Shown: positions 23,044-35,451 of the stretch, piece after piece
Layout: every line of letters starts with the position of its first letter
How positions within the stretch are numbered: position 1 is the stretch's first letter
Source: Lytechinus variegatus
Lineage: Eukaryota > Echinodermata > Echinoidea > Temnopleuroida > Toxopneustidae
Assembly: GCF_018143015.1 (NCBI RefSeq)
Contig: NC_054742.1
Coordinates: forward strand, 18,228,441-18,292,440
Reading direction: 5' to 3'
DNA: 64,000 nucleotides
Translations under genes and position numbers: made by a program
The notes under the pieces: generated by a model
Seen by the model: only the letters and a program-made list of their open reading frames with translations
Database searches by the model: none
Told to the model about the DNA's origin: nothing

Positions 23044-23049
23044 AATAAA
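23044..23049 (+). terminator. Candidate poly(A) signal of the LASP gene
   Basis: AATAAA about 265 bp after the LASP stop. Other AATAAA words lie further on, so the true end of the 3' UTR is uncertain. Confidence 0.35.
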
Positions 23050-23879
23050 ATCAATCAAAGTATCTTCTTTTGTGACCAATTGCACCAAAAATATTAGTGT
23101 CATTGCTAGCAATTGTGCAAACAGAATCACAGTAAAGTCACCAAGTGCCTTGCAAAGCATTGATTGTATTAGGGATAAACACTGAGCTATACTAACACAA
23201 ATATTTTTCTTGTAAGTTTGTAAGATATGGAAGTAAATAATGTGGGTATATGGTAGGTTTGACAGCAAGAATGAGCCTTTTCAAGGAAAAACAATAGAAA
23301 TTAACCACACAAATGAAGAGAAATAAAAATGAAGCTATATGAATGCTTTGATAAGTGTACATGTAGCTTGAGATAGGAATCAATGACAGTAAGTAAACTA
23401 GAATACAGAATTCATAGTCATGGCAAAAAGAAATGCCATCAAACAAATAGATTAGTTAGATTAACCAAAATATGACTGAAATAGCACACAATCTTATATT
23501 ATCAATGTCATTTTATTTAAAAACTGATAATTTCACACCATACAAAGCAATGAAAATTTGTCAAAAACCTGTGTTCAATTAAAATCTATAGATATTTTAT
23601 AATCACCATTTTCATCATCTATAAGTATACTGGACTTCTATAAGTCAGTAAAAAATTTAATGGGTGTATATACTTAATGATTTTACAATAGGGAAAGATG
23701 GATGCATTTATGTTGTACCTTGGAGGAAGGTTGAGGTATTTAACTGCATTTATATTGCTGTACATTCACATACAAATAAAATTCAGCTTGTTGCAAGTTT
23801 GTTTTGTTCCAAACAATCTTCTCAAGAAGTGTCATTGAGCTCATTTCTGGTCATTTCAACATATTTCCATGTATAAAAC

Positions 23880-23945
23880 AATAATAATAACAGTGCTTGT
23901 ATAGCGTATATCACATTATGTCTCTATGCGCTTCCAAAGGACTTG
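23880..23945 (-). repeat. LINE/SINE 3' tail fragment
   Basis: ACAATAATAATAACAGTG, TTGTATAGCGTATATCAC and ATGCGCTTCCAAAGG are the minus-strand tail (ATT repeat plus GCGC-type 3' end) seen at 2283 and 10930. No body remains. Confidence 0.55.
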
Positions 23946-24105
23946 GATATTATTACTCCGGCTTCAGTTTGAGCTAAACATGCCTTTTACAAGCTTGAAA
24001 TATTATCTTGCAAGAAAGTGATAGGTTTACCACATAGCCTTCATGTAATTTCATGATAGCTTATTCTATCCCCTATACATTCCTGGAATTTTTTTTTTCA
24101 ATTAA

Positions 24106-24644
24106 AGGGGAATCCAGCTGTGGTCATAAAAATGTATTAGAAAAGAGAAAATTAAAAAGTTCAGAATACGGTAGCGAAAGCTACTACTACGGTATACAAT
24201 TGAGATCACTAACTCTATGTAGATTTCAAATTGGCAACTTGATAAGTAAATTATGACAAGGGGGCAAGGAAAACTTCCCCATAGGCCATGTACTTAATTA
24301 TCAGGGATTTATGGTTTTCTCTTAATAAGTACACATTCCCCTGGGGCAGTAATCTCAATATAATCCAGGTAGTGTACTGTTTATTTTACTCATGAAATAA
24401 AAATTTAATTTGAAGTAAAACTTCTGAAAAAAAAAATTTAGCCATTGTGTTTTTGAGTACATGTAAAAATGGTCCTTGCCTTACATCACATATGCAGTTT
24501 GAGGTCTTCATGGGTATAGTGATTACCAATATGTACGACATTAAAAACTTCATAACTTTCTTGTTTGTCTGATATTGTTCAAACTTTCACCTATCAACTT
24601 GTCTGTATTTTCTTGTTCCTCTTACGTTTGGGTTGGATTCCCCT
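24106..24644. mobile_element. TTAA-flanked MITE, AGGGGAATCCARCC ends, 539 bp
   Basis: TTAA at 24102-24105 and 24645-24648. Ends AGGGGAATCCAGC and, reversed, AGGGGAATCCAACC. The arm module CATAACTTTCTTGTTTGTCT then GATATTGTTCAAAC is the counterpart of that in the 20.3- and 21.7-kb elements. Confidence 0.85.
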
Positions 24645-24649
24645 TTAAA

Positions 24650-26720
24650 CCCAGAATTGCCATGATAGTGTTTTATTTGGGCTTTGTATGTTTATTGAGA
24701 AAAATGTCCCTGGGTCATTAAGAGACAAACTTCTGGTCATGCATTATGTGTCGTCCTAATGCAGAAAGAAAATATGGATCCATATTACACTCTTTTGATA
24801 TTCAAAGCACATACACTTCAGGGAAAGAGACAGAAAAAAAATTACATGAATAGCATCACATATATTTTGTGTTTTTTTTGAAATATGAATATAATTTGTT
24901 TTATGTATGAGTAGGGGTTCACTCCAGTACACAAATTTGTCATGTTCACTTATTTTGATGGACACAGATGTTTATATCATGTTATAATTTACATACAACT
25001 TCAGCTTCACACTTTCTTTTTGGAATGTTTTTAAGTATGGTGTACATGCACATCATATATATTTCATCTATTGATGTGATATTACATATAGATATTACTT
25101 GTTTGTACTTAAGATTCATGAAGTTACTTTTCAAAAGCATTGTTTTGTACATATATTTGAGCATGTATACAATACAATTATATAAAATGGCAGATGTTTA
25201 TGTTTTTATTATTTCTTAAAAATTGCATTCAGGAAATGAGATTGACAAGCATGATATGCAAAGCTAATCACTTCTAGAGGAAAATAATCAATATTGATAG
25301 CAATGCAACATTAGATAATGTAGAAATGATTGTCCACGTGTATATTATCATGACCTTAGAGTGTTAAAATTGTATGCAACAAAGTATGAATTAGATAGAG
25401 ATAAAATACACACTTTTGGATTAAGAAATATGCCTCATCTGTAAAGTAGTCCAAATATATTTCACTGATATTGAATAACTTGTTACATAGACAAGAGATA
25501 AGAGTTTGTCTTTGGATAATCACTCAAGTCAGTGACAACCCAAAGTCTAATCTGAATAATCATTTTCACTATAGACTAGCTTTTGACATTTCATCTTTAG
25601 TGAATGATGGTGTATCCAGCTTATGCTGTGAAGGCAGTACAAGTCATATCCATGCCCACAAAGTCAGTGGTCTTCTATATCCTGTTTTAGTTACAAGAGC
25701 AATCATCTTCTTCAATTGACTTTCTTTTTGTATTGGCAATGCATACAGATGAGATATGATAGAAGACTTGCCAAGGATATTGTTTTACATGAATGATGTA
25801 TTTTACCAACTCAAAGCTTTTTTTATTCCTAATTATTAAATTTTGACTGGAAGTATCTGAGAGTTTCACATTCACAGAAAACCAATTGGTACTTGCATGG
25901 TCTTAGAAAAGAACTATATAGTTGTGGAAAGTCATGGAACTTGGTTCTGAAATATCTGTAACAAACTTGAAAGACCAATCTTACTTATTTGATATGCATA
26001 ATAATGTATTAAGAACATTAGACCATACATAACATATCAAGAGATGCCATAATATAGACACTTAACATGAAATAGTCCATTACCTGACCATACAATAACC
26101 ACTCAATAAATGATATTGTACTAATGTCAATTGTGCATTTGTGAATGTGTAAAAATAGTCTTGTTAGAAAGAAGTGAAGGAACGCTTACCAAAAATTACA
26201 ACACTACAGGATGCACAGTACCTCGGTAAAAAATAATGTTGGGAAATACTTATGATTCAATTTTCATTTTAATTAATGTTTCATTTTGCCCTACTGTGAG
26301 ATTTGGAATACTTTCAAGTTAAAGTTTTCACCCAATTGATTCTCAGTCTACCCATTTCAAGACCAACATGTTTTACATTGTGTAAAAAGTGCAAAACATT
26401 TTACATAAAAAATATTCCAGTTCTAAAGCTTTAACATAATGAAAGGTTATTTTGGGAAGTGGTTCGCCTGACAAGAAAAAAAAATACATACAAAATAAAG
26501 ATTTAAGTAAAAACATGAAAACCGTAGGGAATGAATGGATAATGTGAATGTGCTGTTAGAAATATAAATTAGACAGGGGTTAATAGAACCAAAGAAAGAT
26601 GAGAAAGATCAGAGAGAGAGAAGAATAAACTGGAAAAAAATAGTATAAGAGGTTGTATACATATAGAAAGAGATTGAAATTAAAAAAAAAAAAGTTACAG
26701 GTAAATCTGCCCTATCACAT
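24650..26720. other. AT-rich intergenic stretch between LASP and TMUB, no gene seen
   Basis: Holds several short open frames without conserved motifs, codon bias or splice partners. Nothing supportable beyond simple A-rich runs. Confidence 0.4.
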
Positions 26721-26725
26721 GGTGA

Positions 26726-26885
26726 CACAACATTTGCTCCTGCAACAATGGCTCCGGACTTTCTTTTGTCAAAGATATAGGGTTACGTTTGTGATAGGGT
26801 TTTATGTTAAATCCAGGGTTGAAGTTGGTCATTCAATTAGTGTTTGGACTTTTAATGGAGCAATTTTTGCAGGAGCAATGTTGTG
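26726..26885. repeat. Palindromic MITE, CACAACATT-GCTCCTGCA ends
   Basis: CACAACATTTGCTCCTGCA and, at the right, TGCAGGAGCAATGTTGTG are near-perfect inverted repeats, followed inwards by a second GCTCC/GGAGC pair. About 160 bp. Confidence 0.7.
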
Positions 26886-27214
26886 GAACTCATTGAATTT
26901 CCTGGGAAATACAACTTAAAAGATGCAAATAAAAGACTATAGGACTTATCATATACTACAGTACCTATTTTAGGCCTTAACGTTTTTTTTTGTTACCATA
27001 CTCTGATCCACTGGCTCAATGGGGGAAAATGATAATGAAGGGGGAGGGCAATTCTAAAGAGTGTCAATAGCTTATATAGATCTCAAGTTCTTTTATTTAT
27101 TTTCTGTCTATTGTCTCAATGGGGGCATATTACACTTTAGAAGGCAACATTTTCTCAAGAGCCTTGGAGTTACCCCATCCACAGTACAGTATGTCAGCTG
27201 ACTATTTCCTATAT

Positions 27215-28334
27215 CAGGGGTTCTCAAACTACTGGCTGGATCCGGCCCGTGAAGTTTCTCAATCCGGCCCCCGGACTGCTGTTTTTTTAAATCGCTTTTA
27301 AGTCACAATATGAAACATAGCTCAAAATGATTACATTGTGTATCCATGTTGACCTAAACCGTAATAAAATTGATGGCAGTCAAATAAATTTGACTTGACT
27401 TAACATGTTTAAACAAAGTTTAGTGGAGTCTTTTCTGTCTGTCCGATCTATTAGATGACCTGCGCTGTTCTCACCATGTTTGGATCTACGGACAGGTCCG
27501 AATTAGTGCATTTTCCACTATGAAAATTTTGAAGAACAAACTCATACCGAAGTACCTTGACAGGGACCTCAAAACGGTTCTCAAAGTGGGGGGGGGGGGG
27601 CTGTCCATGCAAAAAAATCACAATCATATGGTCATTTTTACGTTTTTGTGCATGGTTTTGGGAAAAAGTGGGGGGCTGAAGCCCCCCTCCCCCACTTCCG
27701 TGGCCCCTGCTTGACCAGTGAACATTTTGGCAATTTCACATTTTGTGCCAAGGTTAAAGCAACTTGTTACTGACGTACTGTCACGTTTCCCATATTGAAA
27801 GTGACTAGGAGACTGACATCCTTGTTAGAGTCTATAATAGACATGCTCTTTATTCATTCTACTTTGACTACAAAAAATATTGATACTTCAAGACATTATC
27901 TGTCTCCCCAATACAAGGAATGTATAGGTATAATCTGATTCTTTTAACAGAGTACTACAATTTTGATATCATTAATATTGACTCTCGCTGTATTTTGAAA
28001 TCTTTTCTAATTTTGCCTTCGTTCCAAATATGAAACTGTTATAAATTTGTTGGATAAAATGCTCCCAAAATAAGGACCAGGGGGGCGTTTCATCAATATT
28101 TTCCTGGATTCTGATTGGTTGAGAATATTATTATAGTAACTGTCGGATAAAACGTCTGACAAGTCCTTTCATGAAACGCTCCCCAGATTGCACAAGAGAA
28201 CATCTAGGACCTTGACCGCAAGGGTCTTTGCGCTTCGCGCACATTTTTTTCCGAAGCATTCACTTCACCCTGGCCCTTTCAGGTTTACTTGGACTGTCAT
28301 CTGGCCCTTCAAGGAAAAAGTTTGAGGACCCCTT
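27215..28334 (+). mobile_element. Decayed hAT transposon, 1,120 bp, 8-bp TSD
   Basis: TCCTATAT at 27207-27214 and 28335-28342 is an 8-bp TSD. The left end CAGGGGTTCTCAAACTACTG followed by GGATCCGGCCC and the reversed right end AAGGGGTCCTCAAACTTTTT are hAT (Charlie-like) TIRs. Inside, around 27478-27570, are frame-broken remnants of the hAT C-terminal dimerisation region (MFGST ... FSTMKILKNKL). It contains a poly-G tract and a nested MITE at 28083-28182. Confidence 0.88.
28083..28182. repeat. GGGCGTTTCAT palindromic MITE (copy 2), nested in the hAT
   Basis: GGGGCGTTTCATCAATATTT at the left, ATGAAACGCTCCCC at the right, about 100 bp. It shares GATTCTGATTGGTTGAGA and CGGATAAAACGTC with copy 1, which is longer by an internal segment. 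Confidence 0.75.
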
Positions 28335-28699
28335 TCCTATATCATAACTACAGGTATTAGGAGTCGAAACATTTGGTGCAGTGAGTTGAGTTGAGATGAA
28401 GCATATTCGCAGGATATCAATCTCCTGATCATCTTTAATTTCATTTTTTCCTTTTTTCAATATTCATTTTCCTATCAAAAAGGGATTAAGCACTAAAAAC
28501 ACACACAAAGAAGAATCAAACACATTACTCACTTAAGGCGACCGCACACCCTACGATTGGTCTGCAACCTGATTTCAGAATAAAATGTAGTAGAATTTGA
28601 TGCTAATATTGAAACTTGGAATATCTTTCTGTATAATGTTCTAAATCATTGTACGAATCCCTATGTTCAAATCTGTGACTGTGCTATCATCCTTCTAAT

Positions 28700-29582
28700 G
28701 GCGCTGTCACACCTTGGCGTTTTAGACAGCGTATGCCCGATGTATGAGGAATTTGGCGAATACGCTGGCGTACGTCGAATACGTTACGGATAAGTTTTGC
28801 ATACGTTAAGAGTACGCTAAAACACGCTGGTATACGTCGTTATACGGCGAGGTCGTCGAAAAATTTTGTGCAAGCACAAATTTTTTAGACGTATGCCAGC
28901 GTATGGCTCATACATCCCGCATACGCGGGCCATAAGTTGTAGGCAAGTTACGCGATCATTGATACACGTTGACACACGTTACTCGTAAGTTACTCATAAG
29001 TCGATGTACGTCGAGATAATGTCCAGCGTACCCTTAAACTTACTTCTAACCTATGAGTAACATGCTTTGAACGTATGTATAACTTAACTCCAACGTATAT
29101 TGACATATGAAGACGTGCTCCGGACGACCACGAAACTTACTGAACGTGTTTATAACTTACAGCTACCGTATAATGGCGTATTGACAACGTTTATAGGAAT
29201 TGGTATATAAAGGTGGGGTTCACAGGAGTTTTCTTCGGCATGGCGGTGGTGTTGATACGGTGATGTATCGTGCGGTTATGATTTGAATAGTTGAGCGGCA
29301 GCCTTTTTATAGGCTACGACACGTGTTCGTCAGCGATACGCTGCCACGCGCTATGCGTAAGTTAGGCTATCGTAGGGCACAAGATGTGTACGCCAGCAAT
29401 ATGCTAAGCATTCGTTGGAATACGTTACTTATAAGTTAACGAAGCGTTCGATATAAGTTATTAATACGCTATGTATACGTCCAGAGTTGAAAAAAAAAAT
29501 CAAAGTTCAGCGTATGCCGACGTTTTAGAAATTTTTATACGTCGGGCATACGCTGTCTAAAACGCCAAGGTGTGACACCACC
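28700..29582. mobile_element. Long-TIR element of odd composition, 883 bp
   Basis: A 41-bp TIR (28700-28740 against 29542-29582) with two mismatches begins GGYGSTGTCACACCTTGGCG and continues TTTTAGACAGCGTATGCC. The interior is unlike the rest of the window: dense in CGTA, TACG, ACGTT and AAGTTA words on both strands, with an internal hairpin near 28863-28893 and a TATATAAAGG box near 29203. No long open frame. Outer flanks TTCTAAT/TTAGAAT extend the symmetry, so the target duplication is not resolved. Confidence 0.85.
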
Positions 29583-30518
29583 TTTAGAATAAAAACAAAT
29601 TTAATATCTAGTAGTAATGACGTCATAGTAGTCATACAATTTGCTACGATTTTAAATTAATTTGGCCTTTACTCTAAAATAAAGGCTTGCAATCTTTCAA
29701 AATGGTTATATTAGTATTCTTTCAATTGATTTTAACCTGAAATAAAATAATGTGTTCCATTCACATTTTCAGAAAATGAGCAAAATGTGATTTGTTCTAA
29801 AATCGGATCGCGAACAGTCGTAAGGTGTGCGGTGGCCTTTACACATACCAAAAAATAAAACACCATCACAACAATGACATTTCATATATACTACAATAAT
29901 ATATTCAGAATACATTGTTTTGATACCAATAATTATTGACCTATATAACTCTGGTAGCAAAATACAAAAAGATGTCCATCAACTTTTAAGTCTAATACAA
30001 TTTGGAATAAAATCAGGAATTACTCTGAAACTGTTGTCCAAGTTTGCAATTTTCTATTTTTAGTACTTGCCTTGCAAATATCAAACTACTAGTAAATGTG
30101 ATACAATAATCAATAAGTATCTACCTTCATGTCAAAACTAGTAACCACAGAAATTAGTTATGTTAATCATAACACTGCATATCATGCTATGCAGAGCCTG
30201 CTCGAACAGCATTTTTTTAACTAATGAATAACCTGGGTAAGAAATATCATATAAATAATGCACATACACGAGTAAATGCAGGGCCAAAAAATGGATGATG
30301 TGCAAGAAGAGCCAATGGATATACCACACTGAGGTCCACAGGACTGTGTGCGGTATATCAATTTGGAGAGTGGAGCACAGATTCCATTATTTAGGTCCTC
30401 TATGCACAAGAATGCGTGTATTATTTGTTTTATACACCCCCCCTCATCAATGTTAATGAGTGGCCCCGAATGCTATATTTGATCTAAATTCTAGATAATT
30501 CCAGACCTCACACGGTCC

Positions 30519-30622
30519 TGCACTCTGACGTCAGAGTGCAAGATAGTGCATTTGGAATGATGTCAGAGTACAGGATAGTACATTTGGTATGACGTCAGAG
30601 TGCAGGAGAGTGCATTTCGGAT
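30519..30622. repeat. 3 x 32-bp tandem repeat with CRE palindromes
   Basis: Units at 30527-30558, 30559-30590 and 30591-30622 each start GAYGTCAGAGTRCA and end GTRCATTTSGRAT/GGTAT. The first is preceded by its mirror, giving a perfect 22-bp palindrome at 30519-30540 centred on TGACGTCA. Units 1 and 3 keep GACGTCA; unit 2 has GATGTCA. Confidence 0.9.
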
Positions 30623-30784
30623 GCCATAGTGCAATTCATTGAATATCATGTGATCCGATTTGGACCAATCAGATAACAGAACATTCTAGGGAGTTGTATA
30701 AATCATAATTATTTACACATAACTGGTTTATTCATTAAAGACCTCATTCAAACTGATATTGACAAACTATACATGAAAGGAAAT

Positions 30785-31035
30785 CTTATAGTTTACAAGC
30801 ACTAAAAAATGTAATGAATGCCTTATTTAAATCCAAATTGAGGAAAAAAATCAAACAAGCATGAAACTGGAAATTTCTTAAAAACTGGCTTTAAAATAAT
30901 AAAGCTATTACATTTCAAAGCTTTGCCTACAATGTAAGTCCACAAAATGGTTCTATGCACAAACGTGAGCAATATGCAAAGGAAAGAGCTGATGATATCT
31001 GTATGATATAAAACCCTCGAAAAAGTTCTGCAACT
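30785..31035 (-). repeat. Single arm of a TTAA-type MITE
   Basis: GAGGAAAAAAATCAAACAAG, GAAACTGGAAATTTC and AATAAAGCTATTACATTTCA follow the arm module of the element at 20336. The partner arm is missing. Confidence 0.45.
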
Positions 31036-31869
31036 CAATATTGATTATTTATTTTTATTACTGAGGTATAAAAGATGAAACTGATATCATTGAAAAGCTT
31101 AATTAATTCTCTTTAAAATGATGTGCCATCTGCTGTAATTATGTAATCACGGAATGTACAGTTACCCTGAATATAGGGAAAAGTCAGAAGTGGAATGTTG
31201 CAAAATGCATTGTATTCTAACCAAAGTCTCTATTTCTATAGATTTTTTTTACCATGCCAGCGGGTGACTGTTTTGAGTCAGTGGTGAATAAAAATTTGGT
31301 AACAATGAAACTAACTCGTCTTTTTTTCAATTAAACATCCTAAACTTTTTTAAACGACAAGGTTCAACATTATTCCAGACACATTCAATCTATTGCACAA
31401 ATGAGAATACACATTGTGTGGATTTTCAGGCATCAATGCATCAACATCATTGAAACTTGTTTCATCCTCGAATCAAATTGGAAATTCGCTATTGGAAAGA
31501 ATGAATTTTGCAACATTTCATTTTTACATCGCTGCATATTTACATGTTTGTCTCCGTATTCCATGATAACATAAGCATTACAAATGACACATGATTGTAA
31601 AGAGGAATAATCATGCTTTCCACTGATACCACTTTACATGCGCATAAGAGATGATGGCATAAAGAATTTTATTACTGCTCAAACTTGAGTTCCAGAACTT
31701 TTTTGAAGGTCTTATAATTTTTCACCTGCCACATTAAATAATCAATTGAATTCCTGTTAAGATGAGTGTTTGAATGTTTGTTACAAACTTTAAAAGCTCA
31801 ATTCAGACATAAATATTCCCTTTCACCCATACAATTTATGGTTGTTAGATTATATTGCGATCAGATTAA

Positions 31870-32451
31870 ACCCCAATTTCAAAGAGATCAAGACCGCGGA
31901 AAGACCATGAATTCTGTTTGATCTTTCAAAGGTCTCTCAATGAACCTACAATGGTCTTTGAGGTCTTACACGAGTCCTAACCAATCTTTCAGTGGTCTTC
32001 ATGGGCTCCAACACTTTTTGAACCGGTTCAAAACAGTCTTACAACGGTCTTACAGGTAAATGGTCTTTCAGTGGTCTTTCAGCGGTCTTTCGATGAACTT
32101 TCAAAGGTCTTCATAGTCTTTCAATGTTCTTTCGGCAGTCTCTCAAGATTTTTGTGGAGATTACTGTAAGACTCATGAGAGATCATTGAAAGATCATTTA
32201 AAGATCACTGAAAGACCAGGCACAGTCCATGGAAAGATCTCTTAAAGACCATTAAAAGATCTCTATAGGACTACTCTAAGACAAGCAAGACAAGAAATAT
32301 CCATCAATCTTTCAGAGTTCTTTGAGTGGTCTTTCTGAGCCATTCCACAGAGATGACAAATTTCAGTGGTCTTGAAGACCGCTGTAAGACTTAACCAATT
32401 TTAAGTCTTTCAGTGGTCTTTCAACAGTCTCCGTTCTGTGGAATGGGGGCC
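31870..32451. mobile_element. TTAA-flanked element built of GGTCTTTCA words, 582 bp
   Basis: TTAA at 31866-31869 and 32452-32455. The left end ACCCCAATTTCAAAGAGATC and the reversed right end GGCCCCCATTCCACAGAACG are loosely inverted. The left half repeats TCTTTCAGTGGTCTTTCA-like words and the right half holds the reverse (GAAAGACCA, AAAGATC), so the element folds back. Confidence 0.65.
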
Positions 32452-32455
32452 TTAA

Positions 32456-34740
32456 CAACAGACTGTCGGGAATGCATTGTAAAAACAGAAAAGTGAATCT
32501 TTTCATTTTAGTCATTCACACAGACATGTGATGCTTCAATTCACATGTAAATGGCTATTTCATATAAACTATGATCTTGATATTTTAAGTAAAATTAACA
32601 TTTTTATTTCTAAGGAAAATGTATAAAATCATGTAGGAGATAAAAAAATGACAAAAGATTCTGAAAAAGGAGAAGAAAAGTAAAGATTTGAAATATTTTC
32701 TGTAGTACTAGAAGAAGAAATAAATGATGAATAGTAGGCATTGGAGCTCATTTCCTCTATATCAACTCTGCCAATTACATTGTTTTGAGTGCTTTAGAAT
32801 ACAATAAAACTTTGCTATGATGAAAGGATTTAGTAAAAAGAAAAAAATAATTATGAAAGGAAAAATTGGCATATAATTCAAAATTCATTCATTTCAGTAA
32901 CAGTAATTAAAATACGATAAAATACATGTTTGAACCTTTTCAAATCTTAGTACAAACATTTGATAATTAAAGATATTGCACTGATTACATGAACCATATA
33001 TTTTTATCAATATAAACATCAGTGGTAAGTATATGTATGAACGAAAAACTAGTTTGTCCAGCTATGTCACTATTTATTCAATTGTCAAACATATTGGCCC
33101 GAAATCACAAAGGTGGTTTTTAAAACCATTGGTTGATCCCATGATTCCCATGGCAGATTTCCTGTAAAAATTACACTTATTTACCTTGTCTATTAATTGA
33201 TGCGCGCTTTTGTCAAGTGCGCGAAATTGACGCCTTTTGCCATGGTTTATCCATGCTAATTTATTAATGAGTCCACGGTTTTTAATTAACGAGTCCACTC
33301 TTCAAACAGTGGACTCATGAATAAGAGCGTACTTACCCATAGCAACAGGTGTCAATTTGGTGCACTGTGAAAAAAGCAAACATTAGCATTGGACATTTTA
33401 AATATATGTGGTAAATCAGTGTAATTTATATAGGAAATCTACATAAACCATGGGTTCAACCGATGGTTTTAAAAAACCCCTTTGTGAATTCGGCCATTAG
33501 GTTTCTTGAGAATATGAAAGGTTCAGAAAGACAAGCCAGATAGAGCAATAATGAAAGCTAGATAAAAGTAGGCTAAAGTTTAGTTTGGACAAACAATTTA
33601 AAGAAATACCCCTTGACTAGTTCTCCCACAGGGGAAGAAAACCCATTAGATTAGTTAGACAGTGTTTGTAGGCTCAATAAATAGGGGCAGACTATGCAAA
33701 CTTCCCTGCTATATTCTAACAATATGGTGCTTTTGATAAAAAAAATTGTAAAGGAACAGCATTTCTGATACTTTTAGGATTTAAGTTCTGGTGTCACAGT
33801 TCCGGTGGTAAAATTATCAAGTACAAGGAAATATATTTAAGAAAAGCTGGAAAAAAGTCAAAATTCAGATTCTTCCTTCCAAATTAAGAATAGGTGGGAG
33901 GTCTGTATGAGCACTCCAGGATGAGCAATATAAAAAAGAATGCACAAGATGTGCATGTATATTGGGCATTCGCCTACCAAACTGCTACACGTTTCTCCAG
34001 ATACCTCCCTAAAACTGTATTCACACAGTTAACACTCAGTTCTGTGCATACATACATATAACAAAGTACAAGAAGGACAATTTATCCTTTGTTTAAATAG
34101 AGATTGGTAACTGATACATAACATTCTGATGAAATTAAAAGTATAAGAATACCAAACTGTCCTATAAAATGCAAATAATTTTGCCCTGTCAAAGTAAAAT
34201 ACTGTTGAATTCTGAGTGTATGATAATTATAAAGGATGAATTGATCATGACCTTTGCATACAGCAATGCTTTTAGATAATCTTTTTACAGACCACACTAA
34301 TGGATGAAAATACTGACAGCAACAGAGAAGATAATAATGCATGAGAAAAATATTACAAGATAATTGTTAGATCTGACAATCAAAGACTGTCCCATAAATG
34401 AAACTAAAATATCAATATGTTTGTTTCTAAACACATAATACAAAATGGTGAAATAATCCATAGCGAAAAATGCTCTTTTATACAAGGGTAAACATCAATG
34501 ATTTCATTCATGTCACATCTCATGGTCTGCAAACTCTGCATAATACTGTTGATAGATTATTTAATGGTTATATAAAATAAACTTCTTGATTCATCAATAA
34601 TACGCCAACAGAAAGAAAAGAATGACTAGTATTCTAACACAAATTCACCAACATTAAAATCAAATCCGGATACATCTAAAATTCAGAGGCGTGGCAAGTA
34701 AAGTAAAAGCAGTAAATTTGGAGTATTACGCAGACTTTTT
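32456..34740. other. AT-rich stretch downstream of TMUB
   Basis: Apart from the MITE at 33095-33495, I see no exon or element I can support. The part nearest 35 kb is probably the TMUB 3' UTR. Confidence 0.35.
33095..33495. repeat. Palindromic MITE, TGGCC-GAATTCACAAAGG ends
   Basis: TGGCCCGAAATCACAAAGG at the left and CCTTTGTGAATTCGGCCA at the right, followed inwards by TTTTTAAAACCATTGGTTGA and its mirror. A second inner palindrome on GAGTCCAC/GTGGACTC lies at about 33270-33318. Confidence 0.75.
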
Positions 34741-34746
34741 TTTATT
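34741..34746 (-). terminator. Candidate poly(A) signal of TMUB
   Basis: TTTATT on the plus strand (AATAAA on the minus strand), about 350 bp beyond the TMUB stop. Others occur further on, so the choice is tentative. Confidence 0.3.
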
Positions 34747-35093
34747 TGCCCATCGAAATTAAGAATGCCATGTAATGTAAATTTCAGGCATTGTGCCTTC
34801 TTCTCATCCAAATTTCATCATACACAGAACTGACAAAGTGTAATCTGTAATTCTTCTACATCTTCTCAAGGATATTTCCCATGGCTGTATTAAAGCACTG
34901 AGTGCCATTTGAAAAATTTCGAACTATAGTTCAACAGAGCACTCAAGTCAAATTGTTGAAAAGCACGACCGGAGAACTTTGATGCTTTCTCGACCACTCA
35001 TTCTACAAATCCCTCCCAAGCTTAAAATAGAAAACAGAATTCAATCAGAAACATATCAACAGAAACGAGAGAAAGATTTTAAAAAGAAGAAAA

Positions 35094-35451
35094 TCATGCC
35101 CGCCAGACAGCCAATAAAGCCAAAATGAAAACGGCTGTTACAGCTGTAAGGGAAAGTGTAGAGGTTGCATTAAACATATATCTATATTGGAACCTTAGGT
35201 ACCACATGAAGGCAAGAATACAAGCAAAGAGGGGGACCATATATCTGCCAAGATCAAAGTCACCATCTCCTGTGTCTACATTCTGGTGCTCTTGATGAGT
35301 ATGAGAAGAAGTTTGGGATATCTGACAATGGATAACTTGTTGGTTGGTGATACCATATGAAGCTAATGTTCGGCTTTCTTCTGATAACAGCTGACCATTA
35401 GAGATTAGACGAACTGTCTGGCCTGACTGAAGCTCAGATGAAAAGGTATCT
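35094..35451 (-). CDS. TMUB1: TMUB exon 2 (coding): rest of UBL and two membrane helices
   Basis: Starts after a pyrimidine tract and ctatcacag and ends at TGA (reverse strand, 35096-35094). It encodes the hydrophobic-patch part of the UBL fold, a His/Gln-rich spacer and the paired C-terminal helices. Confidence 0.95.
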
